This document shows positions 50,962 to 60,329 of a DNA stretch of 64,000 bases, one piece after another. How positions within the stretch are numbered: position 1 is the first letter of the stretch; each line of letters opens with the position of its first letter. The notes below the pieces were generated by a model. It was not told where the DNA came from, searched no databases, and worked only from the letters and a program-made list of their open reading frames with translations. The position numbers were made by a program, and so were the translations under genes. The DNA lies in contig NZ_AP018449.1 of the NCBI RefSeq assembly GCF_003966895.1, positions 1,185,424 to 1,249,423 on the forward strand. The letters run 5' to 3'. Source of the DNA: Methylomusa anaerophila (GTDB taxonomy: Bacteria > Bacillota > Negativicutes > Sporomusales > Sporomusaceae).

Positions 50962-52811
50962 GATAAATATCTAAATGCTGAAATTGCAGCTGTCCTTGCA
51001 AGTACATGTGCACCCCAGAACCAATTATTCCTTGTCTCACTAACCGCCGTACTTGCTCCGGTCTGTGCATTACCGCCAACAACACTAGCGGCTGCGATAC
51101 CTACAACCGCACTAGCCCATTGATGTAATGCAGGATCTGTAATCTTAGCTAATTCCAGCTGAACAAGTTGATTAAATCCTGCACCAGCAGCGCCAGAAGC
51201 AAAACTTCCTCCGCCAAGTTGAGCCATTAGTCCGCCAGCAAACGCATCAAGAAACACTTTTTCAGGACTACCTTCAGTTAATCCAAGATTACCAATAGCC
51301 TTAAATGCTTCTTGGCCAAATAAATTTGCCAATTCTTGTTGTTCTTTAACAGTCTGTTTGTCAAAAATCTTACCTAGCGCATTTATGGAGCCTTCCGGTG
51401 TGCGGTTTAGATTAGAGATATCCTGGGTGGGATTGCTGCGAATATCAATAGTTCCCAGAGAAATAGCCGATTTTGTGGTACTGGAGGCTTCTCCGCTGGC
51501 TGTTACCCCAATATTGGGTATTAATCCTTTGTCTTTATCGGTAACATCTTTGCCATTGGCGTCTTTGCCTGCAGCGTAGCCAACTCCAACACTGCTTGCG
51601 CTATACTCTGCCTTATTCTCAATATCCGAGTAAGTCAGCGTATCGGTACTGAGCTTATTCTTATCCGGCGTAGCCTCGCTGCTAATGACCGCACCCTTCA
51701 GGTCGGTATTCTTCCCCACATAAATATCAAAGCCTTCCGCCCCGGCAAAAATCCCTGCCTGACCGGTGACACTGTCATAGTTGGAGTTGGTCTTGCCGGT
51801 ATTGAAGGAGCCCGTTGTACCGCTGATCTTGCCGGTGCCGAAACCAATGCCGGTGCTTTGATTGTTCGCCGTGTAGTCATCGCTGTCCTGCGTGCTGGCG
51901 AGGTTGAGGTTGCCGCCGATGTCGGCCACGACTTTGTCGCCTTTGACCTGGGAACCGATAATGTTGGTGTCGTTGCCGGATTTGAGGGTTACGGTGCCGG
52001 CGGCGTCGATGACGCTGCCGGTATGGGTTACCGTGTTGCCGTTTTCCGTGCCGTGGCCGGAGCCGAAGCCGCCGGTCAGGCCGGTAAAGTTGCCGTCAAG
52101 GCCGAAGGATGCTCCCAAGGACCAGGAGGAGGAGCTGGTTTTGCCGTCGATCTGTTGTTGGTTTTGGGCGGCGTCGATGTTGAGGTTTTGCTTGGCGTCG
52201 AGCAGGACGTCGATGGCATGGATGTTTGTCGCTATCAGGTTGATATCCCCGTCGGTGGCGGTGATGTTGACGTTGCCGCCGGCGTTGATGTTGGACGGGT
52301 TGACGGTTTCGGCGTGGGTTGTTTGTTCGGCGGTCATCTGGCTGCTGCCGATGCTGACGCCGACACCCACTCCTTTTGTCAGGTTGCCTTTGAAGTCCTT
52401 CAGTTTCTCAAGATCTTTAACGGCTTTGTACTCATACAGCGTTTTAAGCCGGTCATCCTGTACCTGGCCCGAGCGCTGGATGTCGTTATAAGCACCCGTG
52501 GCAGCATCGATTACGCCGCCGCCTAAGGATACACTCAGGCCGCTTTGCTTGAATTCATATTTGTACTGGCTGTCGTAGGTGTTTACTGTGTTGTCGATGG
52601 TGACGTTTTTGCCGCTGATGTTGGTGTCCTGACCGCTGATAATTGTAGTCCCGGCGCTGTTGACTTGGTTGCCGGCAATGAGGTTGACGTTGCCTTCGAT
52701 GGAGCCGATGGTGCTGCCGGCTTGCTCCATGGTTTGTTGATCGAGGGTGGTTTTTTCGCTTTTGCTGCCGATGGTGAAGCCGATGCCGCCGCTGCTGAAG
52801 AGGCCTGACAT
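50962..52811 (-). pseudogene. Orphan CdiA/FHA-type module, 5' part of cassette 9
   Basis: Full stalk, FHA repeats, pretoxin (AQLGGGSFASGAAGAGFNQLV) and the junction SETRNN (near 597 of the frame), with R instead of K. About 20 residues later (WFWGAHVLARTAAISAFRYLS) the frame enters IS630 and stops within it at 50895. The toxin end is at 46243-46706. The break is recent by appearance: neither half has acquired other stops. Confidence 0.82.
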
Positions 52812-52927
52812 TTTTTCTTGGCGGTAGTGTTCGTCGCTGCCGGTTTCATCGGCGGCGGTGATGTTGATGTTGCCGTCGGTGGCGGTAAGACCGACATCGT
52901 TGGTGCCGACTATGTTGCTAATTTCAT

Positions 52928-52978
52928 AGAGTCACGGAACCGTCCCCCGACTCTTACGGAACCGTCCCCCGACTCTTA
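52928..52978. repeat. REP-like palindrome, copy 8, with partial tandem repeat
   Basis: A complete copy (52928-52954) is followed by a second partial unit (ACGGAACCGTCCCCCGACTCT) and a further GACTCTTA. The local duplication suggests slippage or repeated joining at this element. Confidence 0.8.
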
Positions 52979-53599
52979 GACTCTTACATGACTCTGATTG
53001 TACATGACTCTGATTGTATTGGAGTGCGTAAATAATTATTATTTTGTGGCGGTATAAATAGGTTTCTCTTAATTAAAGAGGAACAAATTGAGAACTATGA
53101 AGGAACTGGATACTTTATTAGTTCCTTTTATGTTTTGGGGAACTGCTGTAATTATTTAAAATCCTTATATCTTGGCGGCTGGTGTAACTATTAATATATG
53201 TTTTTCCGTTTTTTAAATTTAATATTTAAATATTACAAAACTGGGAAAGTGTAACATCATTTTGGTGATTTTTATAAAAATATTTTTTATCCGTGACAAC
53301 GTGACATGTGACAGAGAGTTGTCATATATTTATCGGGTGATCTCTGTTGAATGATTTTCGTCCGGTAATATATTTTATTGTACCCGTTAAGAAAAAATCA
53401 TCAGAGGTCACGGAAATAACTCTGATGATAGACTGATGCATATTTGATTATTATTTAAGGACTCAGCTTCAATGAGATATTGATTTTACTGGATTTACGA
53501 TAAATTACATGAAAGAACCTCTGCGACGAAAACTCCGTTTTCGTCATCACCGCTAGGTGATATAGTAAAATTATTATTTTTTAAGGGGGTTTTATTGAT
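52979..53599 (+). promoter_or_regulatory. Zinc-ribbon gene upstream and leader region, copy D
   Basis: 620 bases without a gene. Includes ATATTACAAAACTGGG...GTGTAACAT, CCGTGACAACGTGACATGTGACAG, the hairpin ATCATCAGAG/CTCTGATGAT at 53397-53429, TTGATTTTACTGGATTTACG, GAACCTC, the ACGAAAAC/GTTTTCGT stem and a modified ribosome site AAGGGGGTTTT. Confidence 0.6.
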
Positions 53600-53716
53600 A
53601 TGTACGATAACGTGAGGAAATGTCCGAATTGTCATAGTGATGCACCTTGTATGGGAGCTTTGATGAAATGTAAGAATTGTCCGTTTTGTGTCAGTAATGA
53701 GTCTAAGTCCTTCTGA
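53600..53716 (+). CDS. Shortened zinc-ribbon-like mini-protein
   Basis: 38 residues: MYDNVRKCPNCHSDAPC...KCKNCPFCVSNESKSF. An in-frame deletion of 17 codons removed the middle cysteine pairs and the GNGYGG loop, leaving about one zinc site's worth of cysteines. The ribosome site is also altered (AAGGGGG), so this copy may be decaying. Confidence 0.6.
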   Translation: MYDNVRKCPNCHSDAPCMGALMKCKNCPFCVSNESKSF

Positions 53717-53792
53717 TTGACCAGATTTGATTTTTAATAGGTAATATTATCCGGTTGTTGTTTGTTCATCAGACGACACCTGAGATGAAAAG

Positions 53793-53823
53793 AGAGGTCA
53801 GCGGATTTTGTCCGTTGACCTTT
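53793..53823. repeat. Cassette hairpin, copy 8 (short loop)
   Basis: AGGTCAGCGGA/TCCGTTGACCT with loop TTTTG; the ACG of the usual loop is missing. Confidence 0.8.
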
Positions 53824-53840
53824 CTTCTTATCCGTTATAG

Positions 53841-54305
53841 TTAAGCTTTAAACTCTAACTCTGTGATATCGCAGTTATTTATATTATATTTTCTGAATAA
53901 CTCGAAAGCTTTCTCTGATATCACAAGGTCAATTCTGCTTTTCATACAGAAATCGTGCCCTGTCCAACTAGTGATATACTTTCCTTCAACTTCGATAACA
54001 CCTACGGGAATTAATAGTTGAAATCTCGGCAAAACCCTATTAGGATGTAATTCTTTAAAGGAATATGAGGTACTAATTTCAATATCTTTAAAACTATATC
54101 CTTGTAAATCACTCTCCTTAATTGCATTGGCTATTCCTTCAGTTACAAGGAAAAACGGACTTGTAGTAATTAGATCATCGCCTAACCATCCTTCAAATTC
54201 ATAATGTAAGTGTATGGCTTGTTTGATTCTTCCATTCTCGTAAAGGAGTTTAGAGTTATTTCCTATTCCTCCGGGAACTTCAGGTTCTAATAAGTACATT
54301 TTCAC
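53841..54305 (-). CDS. Probable immunity protein of cassette 10
   Basis: About 154 residues (KMYLLEPEVPGGIGNNSKL...). Start set at the GTG eight bases after GAGG; another GTG three codons upstream has no ribosome site. The opening (YLLEPEVPGG) and the beta-rich middle resemble Imm43-type immunity proteins, a tentative match. It follows the HNH-like toxin by about 22 bases and ends just before the cassette hairpin. Confidence 0.65.
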   Translation of the reverse strand: MKMYLLEPEVPGGIGNNSKLLYENGRIKQAIHLHYEFEGWLGDDLITTSPFFLVTEGIANAIKESDLQGYSFKDIEISTSYSFKELHPNRVLPRFQLLIPVGVIEVEGKYITSWTGHDFCMKSRIDLVISEKAFELFRKYNINNCDITELEFKA

Positions 54306-54327
54306 TGTTGTCACCTCGTATCATATA

Positions 54328-57030
54328 TTACTTAGGTGGATTAAACTTACTACCAAGCATTTCATCTATTTCTTTTGCCTTTTTGTAAAAAGCTTCTTTT
54401 GTTGGATTTATTAATCCTTGATCAATCTGTTTATAGAAGTTATTCCATTCCTTTCTTATAGCTGACAAATGTACCTCACTATTAATTTCCTTAGGTATTC
54501 CTCTCAAGTTACCGAGACTATTCAATTCAGCTTCTGTAAATAATCCAGGAAATCTTTTTAATACTTGTTGTTCAATTGCATGATGTACAATCACCGTACC
54601 TTCAAGTGCAGGGTTTGCAGCAAAGAACGTTGCTCTATAACCAGGATTTACAAACCCAGCCGCTACTTCAAATGGAAGTGTAAGGTTCCCATTTTGATCT
54701 ACAGCTTGATTATATATCTCTCCGGTATCATTCCTCAGGGGAGTTCCACCATTTACAATAACATCTTTTTTGGTTTCCTGATTTACAGCACGATATACTG
54801 TTACATAAGATTGTAAAGGAGTTGAGCTCCCGACGGGAAGTGGGGTAGCTACCCATTGAAATGCAATAGGCTTTCCATCATCTCCTACAACCCATTCATT
54901 TCCCATTTGTTGCCCATCTTGATATTTTCCGTCAGCTACCCAAAAAACATCTCCAGGTTTTATACCATTTGGCTGATAGATTTCTTCTCCGTCAATTACC
55001 TTATAGTAACCTCTGCCTTTTCCATCTGCGTCGCCATTGTAGTAAATTATGGCTCCTTCCGTGGTCGGCCGATGAATATAATCATTATACTTAACCCCAT
55101 TATACCCTATAACAGCTCCGACTTGAGCATTTCCACCAACTACTTTAGCTGCTGCAGCACCAATAGCGGCACTGGCAATAAGACGAAGGTTCGGGTCTGA
55201 AATATTGGCTAACTGTTTTTGTGCAAGCTGACTTAATCCATCTCCAACTGCTCCAGATGCAAAACCATTTCCTCCAAGGCTGGATGTGAGTCCTCCCACT
55301 ATAGCGTGTAACAGAACCTTATATTCTCCACCTTCTGCCCATTTAGCTTTCTCTGCATCGGTCTTGGCATTTTTCCATTGAGCTTCAGCCAAATCCCCAA
55401 TAAAGTTATTCGCTACTTGGCTAAACAGATTTACTAATTCCTGCTTTTCCTGCACTGTCTTCTTGTCAAAGATTTTGCCTAATGTATTAAGCGAATTTCC
55501 TGTGTCACGACTGAGATTGGATAGATCAGCATTAGGATTGCTACGTACCTCGATAGTCCCTGGTGAGATAGCAGATTTCGTCGTACTTTCGGCCTTACCA
55601 CTGACAGGTATGCTGGGATTGGGTGCAAATCCTCCGGTACTGGTGTAGCCAAAGCCACTGCTGCTCGCCGAATACTTTGCTCTGTTTTCCATGTTGGAGA
55701 AAGTCAGTGTACCCGTCGAGATAGCATTCTTAACTGCCTCTGCCTTACTCGATATGACCGCACCCTTCAGGTCGGTATTTTTCTCCACGTAGATATCAAA
55801 GCCTTCCTCACCGGCAAAAATCCCTGCCTGACTGGTGACACTGTCATAGTTGGAGTTGATCTTGCCGGTATTGAAGGAACCCGTTGTACCGCTGATTTTA
55901 CCGGTGCCGAAACCAATGCTGGTGCTTTGATTGTTCGCCGTGTAGTCGTCGCTATCCTGCAGGCTGGCGATGTTGAGGTTGCCGCCGATGTCGGCCACGA
56001 CTTTGTCGCCTTTGACCTGGGAACCGATAATGTTGGTGTCGTTGCCGGATTTGAGGGTTACGGTGCCGGCGGCGTCAATGACGCTGCCGGTATGGGTTAC
56101 CGTGTTGCCGTTTTCCGTGCCGTGGCCGGAGCCGAAGCCGCCGGTCAGGCCGGTAAAGTTGCCGTCAAGGCCGAAGGATGCTCCCAAGGACCAGGAGGAG
56201 GAGCTGGTTTTGCCGTCGATCTGTTGTTGGTTTTGGGCGGCGTCCAGGTTGAGGTTTTGCTTGGCGTCGAGCATGACGTCGATGGCATGGATGTTTGTCG
56301 CTATCAGGTTGATATCCCCGTCGGTGGCGGTGATGTTGACGTTGCCGCCGGCGTTGATGTTGGACGGGTTGACGGTTTCGGCGTGGGTTGTTTGTTCGGC
56401 GGTCATTTGGCTGCTGCCGATGCTGACGCTGACACCCGCTCCTTTTGTCAGATTGCCTTTGAAGTCCTTCAGTTTCTCAAGATCTTTAACGGTTTTGTAC
56501 TCATACAGCGTTTTAAGCCGGTCATCCTGTACCTGGCCCGAGCGCTGGATGTCGTTATAAGCACCCGTGGCAGCATCGATGACGCCGCCGCCCAGGGATA
56601 CACTCAGGCCGCTTTGCTTGAATTCGTATTTGTACTGGCTGTCGTAGGTGTTTACTGTATTGTCGATGGTGACGTTTTTGCCGCTGATGTTGGTGTCCTG
56701 GCCGCTGATAATTGTAGTCCCGGCGCTGTTGACTTGGTTGCCGGCAATGAGGTTGACGTTGGCTTCGATGGAGCCGACGGTGCTGCCGGCTTGCTCCATG
56801 GTTTGTTGATCGAGGGTGGTTTTTTCGCTTTTGCTGCCGATGGTGAAGCCGATGCCGCCGCTGCTGAAGAGGCCTGACATTTTTTCTTGGCGGTAGTGTT
56901 CGTCGCTGCCGGTTTCATCGGCGGCGGTGATGTTGATGTTGCCGTCGGTGGCGGTAAGACCGACATCGTTGGTGCCGACTATGTTGCTAATTTCATAGAG
57001 TCGCAGAACCGTCCCCTGACTCTTACACAT
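54328..57030 (-). CDS. CdiA/FHA-type module with HNH-like toxin (cassette 10), possibly with its own start
   Basis: 900 residues. This is the only module whose palindrome lacks the in-frame stop (GTTCTGCGACTC instead of GTTCCGTGACTC), so the frame passes through it to an ATG with GAGG eight bases upstream: MCKSQGTVLRLYEISNIVG. Stalk, FHA repeats and pretoxin domain follow; the junction is diverged (GYNGVKYND). The tail has a beta-rich part (VFWVADGKYQDGQQMG) and ends with VIVHHAIEQQVLKRFPG and EINSEVHLSAIRKEW, an HNH/LHH-like nuclease with conserved histidines. No signal peptide, so even if translated it would stay in the cytosol. Confidence 0.75.
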   Translation of the reverse strand: MCKSQGTVLRLYEISNIVGTNDVGLTATDGNINITAADETGSDEHYRQEKMSGLFSSGGIGFTIGSKSEKTTLDQQTMEQAGSTVGSIEANVNLIAGNQVNSAGTTIISGQDTNISGKNVTIDNTVNTYDSQYKYEFKQSGLSVSLGGGVIDAATGAYNDIQRSGQVQDDRLKTLYEYKTVKDLEKLKDFKGNLTKGAGVSVSIGSSQMTAEQTTHAETVNPSNINAGGNVNITATDGDINLIATNIHAIDVMLDAKQNLNLDAAQNQQQIDGKTSSSSWSLGASFGLDGNFTGLTGGFGSGHGTENGNTVTHTGSVIDAAGTVTLKSGNDTNIIGSQVKGDKVVADIGGNLNIASLQDSDDYTANNQSTSIGFGTGKISGTTGSFNTGKINSNYDSVTSQAGIFAGEEGFDIYVEKNTDLKGAVISSKAEAVKNAISTGTLTFSNMENRAKYSASSSGFGYTSTGGFAPNPSIPVSGKAESTTKSAISPGTIEVRSNPNADLSNLSRDTGNSLNTLGKIFDKKTVQEKQELVNLFSQVANNFIGDLAEAQWKNAKTDAEKAKWAEGGEYKVLLHAIVGGLTSSLGGNGFASGAVGDGLSQLAQKQLANISDPNLRLIASAAIGAAAAKVVGGNAQVGAVIGYNGVKYNDYIHRPTTEGAIIYYNGDADGKGRGYYKVIDGEEIYQPNGIKPGDVFWVADGKYQDGQQMGNEWVVGDDGKPIAFQWVATPLPVGSSTPLQSYVTVYRAVNQETKKDVIVNGGTPLRNDTGEIYNQAVDQNGNLTLPFEVAAGFVNPGYRATFFAANPALEGTVIVHHAIEQQVLKRFPGLFTEAELNSLGNLRGIPKEINSEVHLSAIRKEWNNFYKQIDQGLINPTKEAFYKKAKEIDEMLGSKFNPPK
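56997..57023. repeat. REP-like palindrome, copy 9 (no stop in module frame)
   Basis: AGAGTCGCAGAACCGTCCCCTGACTCT. The GCAG variant removes the TGA present in most copies when read in the module frame. Confidence 0.85.
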
Positions 57031-57119
57031 GAAAAGAACCTCTACGACGAAAACACCGTTTTCGTCATCACCGACAAGTGATATATTAAAATTATTATTA
57101 CTAAGGAGGTTTTATTGAT
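57024..57119 (+). promoter_or_regulatory. Zinc-ribbon gene leader, copy E (short)
   Basis: Begins right after the palindrome: GAACCTC, ACGAAAACACCGTTTTCGT hairpin, TCACCGACAAGTGA, AAGGAGGTTTT. The distal promoter-like part is gone. On the minus strand the complement of GAACCTC supplies a GAGG before the cassette 10 ATG. Confidence 0.6.
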
Positions 57120-57287
57120 ATGTATGATACTGTGAGGAAATGTCCAAATTGTAGGGCAGATGCACCTTGTATGGGTTCTTTGATGAAATGTAAGGATTGT
57201 GGAGGTACTTATTGTAGCAACTGCTCCGGTAATAGTTATGGGGGTAGTTGTCCGTTTTGTGGCTGTAATGAGTCTAAGTCATTTTAG
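57120..57287 (+). CDS. Zinc-ribbon-like mini-protein
   Basis: 55 residues (MYDTVRKCPNCRADAPC...KCKDCGGTYCSNC...SCPFCGCNESKSF). All conserved cysteines are kept and one extra is present near the end. AAGGAGG before the ATG. Convergent with the WapI-type immunity gene. Confidence 0.75.
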   Translation: MYDTVRKCPNCRADAPCMGSLMKCKDCGGTYCSNCSGNSYGGSCPFCGCNESKSF

Positions 57288-57364
57288 GTTTTAATAATTC
57301 GATTAATAATAGGTAATATTATCCAGTTGTTGTATTGTTCACCAGACGACACATGAGATACAAA

Positions 57365-57402
57365 GAGAGGTCAGCGGGATTTTTACGTCCGCTAACCTCT
57401 TT
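57365..57402. repeat. Cassette hairpin, copy 9
   Basis: AGAGAGGTCAGCGG/CCGCTAACCTCTTT with loop GATTTTTACGT; one stem mismatch. Confidence 0.8.
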
Positions 57403-57416
57403 TGCCTTTCGAGAAG

Positions 57417-57908
57417 TTATCTATTTACTCGCTCGGAAGCCATTAATTTAAAAAGTTGTTGGTTTAATTCATTGGCAAATTTATCTACAGAAATTAACGA
57501 TACTCCAAAACTATATCCCTTATCAAAACCTCTTAGCTGCCCCTTTGAATATGAACCCATTTTAATCCATACCTCGACACCTAATTCATTTTCCTCGAAG
57601 GGATCAAAAATGATTATGCCAAAGTTAGCTTCAAGATTAAAGAACTCAAATTTCTCAAACTTTTGGTTATTCTTTTTGAGATGGATTATGTTCTGTACTT
57701 CAGAAATGAATCTTTTAATCTCAAACAGAGTAAAGGTAGTTCCTGCCTCCTCATCGTAAATATATTTCTCATTTGGGACTTCTAAGAGAAAGGTAAACGG
57801 AATCCAGTTTTCAACATCGCTACGCGACATTTTTACATCCAATAGCGAACTTTTTACCAGACAAATTTCTAGCAAAACATTCTTTTCTAAACCATTAATT
57901 TGAGGCAT
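57417..57908 (-). CDS. WapI-like immunity protein (cassette 11)
   Basis: 163 residues (MPQINGLEKNVLLEICL...), ATG with GGAGTGAG upstream, 16 bases after the toxin stop; a longer frame overlaps the toxin. The pattern FTLFEIKRFISEVQNIIHL and VEVWIKMGSYSKGQLRGFDKG...SFGVSLISVDKFANELNQQL matches WapI-family immunity proteins, which neutralise diverse polymorphic toxins. It probably protects against the BECR-like toxin upstream. Confidence 0.78.
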   Translation of the reverse strand: MPQINGLEKNVLLEICLVKSSLLDVKMSRSDVENWIPFTFLLEVPNEKYIYDEEAGTTFTLFEIKRFISEVQNIIHLKKNNQKFEKFEFFNLEANFGIIIFDPFEENELGVEVWIKMGSYSKGQLRGFDKGYSFGVSLISVDKFANELNQQLFKLMASERVNR

Positions 57909-57924
57909 CGACTCACTCCTATTC

Positions 57925-59670
57925 TTACCACGGTAAAGAACTATATCCACCATTATTGTTTAACATCCTTGTTACGTCTGACCATGTTCTCAAGGAACCA
58001 GTGTTACCACCAACAACGGTAACTATTTCTTTTGTACTATTCACAATAACAACATCATAAAAATTACCAACCTTTTTTGCATAGACCTCTAATCCTCCGG
58101 GTTGATATACTTTCTGCGAATAGTTACTTACGACATTATCAATTCGGGCTAGTGTAAACCCTCTTAACTCTGTTCTCTCCACAGCATGCTGAGTTAATCT
58201 TAACCCATTTGGCGTTACATCACCAGCTCTTGCAGCCAAAGCAGGTGCACCCAGCGTTAAGGTCTTCAAATCAACATTTATTGCTACCCAAACTGCTCCA
58301 GCTAATACTAAAATACCACCAGTGTCAGTAATCTTAAATCCATCATAGTCACCAGGAGCTAGGTCAGGATTCGCTAATGCTTCTTGCGCTAAAATTGATA
58401 CATTTTGTAATAAATTATAGTTCTCTTGATCATTTAAGTCTGTTCCTGGAGGTATGTTCAGTGTACTAATAATTTGATCTTGAGCCTTATCGATAGCATC
58501 CCAATAGGCTACCTTTTCCAAATCTCCTTCTTTAAGCGCTTGCTCTCTTTGTTCTTTCTGCCAATCAGAGAGGAAATTATTCTTTGTCTCACTAGCAGCA
58601 ACACTAGCCCCAGTCCGAGCATTACCACCTACAACTTTAGCAGCGGCGGCTCCTACAATCACACTGGCCCATTGCATTGCAGCCGGGTTTCCGATTTTTT
58701 CCAGTTCATTTATGACGATCTGATTGAAGGCTGCTCCGGCAGCACCTGAGGCAAAGCTACCACCGCCAAGTTGAGCCATTAACCTGCCAGCAAAAGCATC
58801 AAGAGCAACTTTTTCAGCACTGCCTTCTTTTAATCCCAGATTACCAATCGCTTTAAATACTTCTTCACCAAATAATCCGGCTAATTCCTGCTGTTCTTGC
58901 ACTGTTTGCTTATCAAATATTTTCCCTAGCGCATTGACGGCTCCCTCAGGAGTGCGACTGAGGTTAGAAATATCCTGGTCGGGATTGCTGCGAATCTCAA
59001 TCGTTCCCGGGGAAATCGCTGATTTGGTGGTGCTGGAGGCTTCTCCACTGGCTGTTGTCCCAATATTGGGTATCAAGCCCAAGTCTTTTTTCGCTACCGG
59101 GTCGCCATTCGCATCTTTTCCTGCTGCGTAGCCAATACCTTTGCTGCTCGCGCTGTACTCCGCCTTGTTCTCAATATCCGAATACGTCAGCGTATCCGTA
59201 CTCAGCTTATTCTTATCCGGCGTAGCCTCGCTGCTAATGACCGCACCCTTTAGGTCGGTATTCTTCCCTACCGTAATGTCAAAGCCGTCTTGACCGGCGA
59301 AGATCCCTGCCTGACTGGTGACACTGTCGTAGACGGAGTCGGTTTTGCCGGTATTGAAAGATCCATGGGTACCGCTGATTTTGCCGGTGCCGAAACCAAC
59401 GCCGATGCTTTGATTGTTCGCCGCGTAGTCATCACTGTCCTGCGTGCTGGCGAGGTTGAGGTTGCCGCCGATGTCGGCCACGACTTTGTCGCCTTTGACC
59501 TGGGAACCGATAATGTTGGTGTCGTTGCCGGATTTGAGGGTTACGGTGCCGGCGGCGTCAATGACGCTGCCGGTATGGGTTACCGTGTTGCCGTTTTCCG
59601 TGCCGTGGCCGGAGCCGAAGCCGCCGGTCAGGCCGGTAAAGTTGCCGCCAAGGCCGAAGGATGCTCCCAA
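57925..59670 (-). CDS. Truncated, mosaic CdiA/FHA-type module with DUF4258/BECR-like toxin (cassette 11)
   Basis: 581 residues from an internal Met (MGASFGLGGN); upstream the frame joins NDVGLTAKNDLNFDAAQNQQ, an in-frame fusion of the module edge to the FHA repeats that removes the stalk. Its FHA part alternates between blocks typical of cassette 2 (QDGFDITVGKN) and of cassette 1 or 4. After SETKNN (about 380) comes the entry-like region of cassette 4, then the toxin: RLTQHAVERTELRGFTLARID, EVYAKKVGNFYDVVIVNS, VVGGNTGSLRTWSDV, a DUF4258-type BECR RNase fold. Confidence 0.77.
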   Translation of the reverse strand: MGASFGLGGNFTGLTGGFGSGHGTENGNTVTHTGSVIDAAGTVTLKSGNDTNIIGSQVKGDKVVADIGGNLNLASTQDSDDYAANNQSIGVGFGTGKISGTHGSFNTGKTDSVYDSVTSQAGIFAGQDGFDITVGKNTDLKGAVISSEATPDKNKLSTDTLTYSDIENKAEYSASSKGIGYAAGKDANGDPVAKKDLGLIPNIGTTASGEASSTTKSAISPGTIEIRSNPDQDISNLSRTPEGAVNALGKIFDKQTVQEQQELAGLFGEEVFKAIGNLGLKEGSAEKVALDAFAGRLMAQLGGGSFASGAAGAAFNQIVINELEKIGNPAAMQWASVIVGAAAAKVVGGNARTGASVAASETKNNFLSDWQKEQREQALKEGDLEKVAYWDAIDKAQDQIISTLNIPPGTDLNDQENYNLLQNVSILAQEALANPDLAPGDYDGFKITDTGGILVLAGAVWVAINVDLKTLTLGAPALAARAGDVTPNGLRLTQHAVERTELRGFTLARIDNVVSNYSQKVYQPGGLEVYAKKVGNFYDVVIVNSTKEIVTVVGGNTGSLRTWSDVTRMLNNNGGYSSLPW

Positions 59671-59792
59671 GGACCAGGAGGAGGAGCTGGTTTTGCCGTC
59701 GATCTGTTGTTGGTTTTGGGCGGCGTCGAAGTTGAGGTCGTTTTTGGCGGTAAGACCGACATCGTTGGTGCCGATTATGTTGCTAATTTCAT

Positions 59793-59819
59793 AGAGTCAA
59801 GGAACCGTCCCTTGACTCT
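59793..59819. repeat. REP-like palindrome, copy 10
   Basis: AGAGTCAAGGAACCGTCCCTTGACTCT, a variant with compensating changes that keep the outer stem paired (GTCAAGG/CCTTGAC). Confidence 0.85.
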
Positions 59820-59852
59820 TATTGTGAAGGGAATGAGTCTAAGTCCTTCTGA
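59820..59852 (+). pseudogene. Minimal 3' remnant of the zinc-ribbon gene
   Basis: TATTGTGAAGGGAATGAG leads into the conserved SKSF ending and TGA. Only 10 codons survive next to the palindrome. Confidence 0.75.
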
Positions 59853-59938
59853 TTCATCAGATTTGATTTTTAGGGATTATCAATAGGTGTAATATTATCC
59901 AATTATTACTTGTTCACGAGATGACACCTGAGAGAAAA

Positions 59939-59972
59939 AGAGGTCAGCGGATTTTTTACGTCCACTGACCTC
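59939..59972. repeat. Cassette hairpin, copy 10
   Basis: AGAGGTCAGCGGA/TCCACTGACCTCT around TTTTTTACG. Confidence 0.85.
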
Positions 59973-59993
59973 TTGCTGTCCTATGATATAAAA

Positions 59994-60227
59994 TCAAGCT
60001 TCATCCCCATTGATAAAACCTTCCGCCCATTGATCTTTATCTATTTCATACTCGCTGATATGAAAACACTCCATAGGATAGTCTTTAAAACCTGGAAGTA
60101 TTTTATACCTCCGTATAACCTGCTCAGCTTTTTCTTTAGATGAGTAAACGCCTATAAGCTTTACCTCATCGAATGCCCCATCTTCACCAACCTCATAGCT
60201 ATGTTGAAGAACATAAGCAAATTTCAT
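59994..60227 (-). CDS. DUF7336-like small protein, immunity candidate (cassette 12)
   Basis: 77 residues from an ATG with GAGGAG seven bases upstream (MKFAYVLQHSYEVGEDGAF). A ferredoxin-like beta-alpha pattern: DEVKLIGVYSSKEKAEQVIRRY, then FHISEYEIDKDQW. Such proteins are common near polymorphic toxins. The toxin that preceded it was largely lost when an IS110-type element inserted, leaving an immunity gene with a short fragment before it. Confidence 0.65.
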   Translation of the reverse strand: MKFAYVLQHSYEVGEDGAFDEVKLIGVYSSKEKAEQVIRRYKILPGFKDYPMECFHISEYEIDKDQWAEGFINGDEA

Positions 60228-60231
60228 GTGT

Positions 60232-60297
60232 TCACTCTCCTCGTATAATAAGTTTTGTAGGCAATAATCCGCCATTGTTTACAAAGCTTATTTTATT
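60232..60297 (-). pseudogene. Possible toxin C-terminal remnant of cassette 12
   Basis: An open stretch (NKISFVNNGGLLPTKLIIRGE) ends in TGA four bases before the immunity ATG, the spacing usual between toxin and immunity gene here. Its upstream part is replaced by the IS110-type element. Too short for a firm call. Confidence 0.35.
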
Positions 60298-60329
60298 TTT
60301 TACTACCCGGATTTGAATCCCCTGATGCT

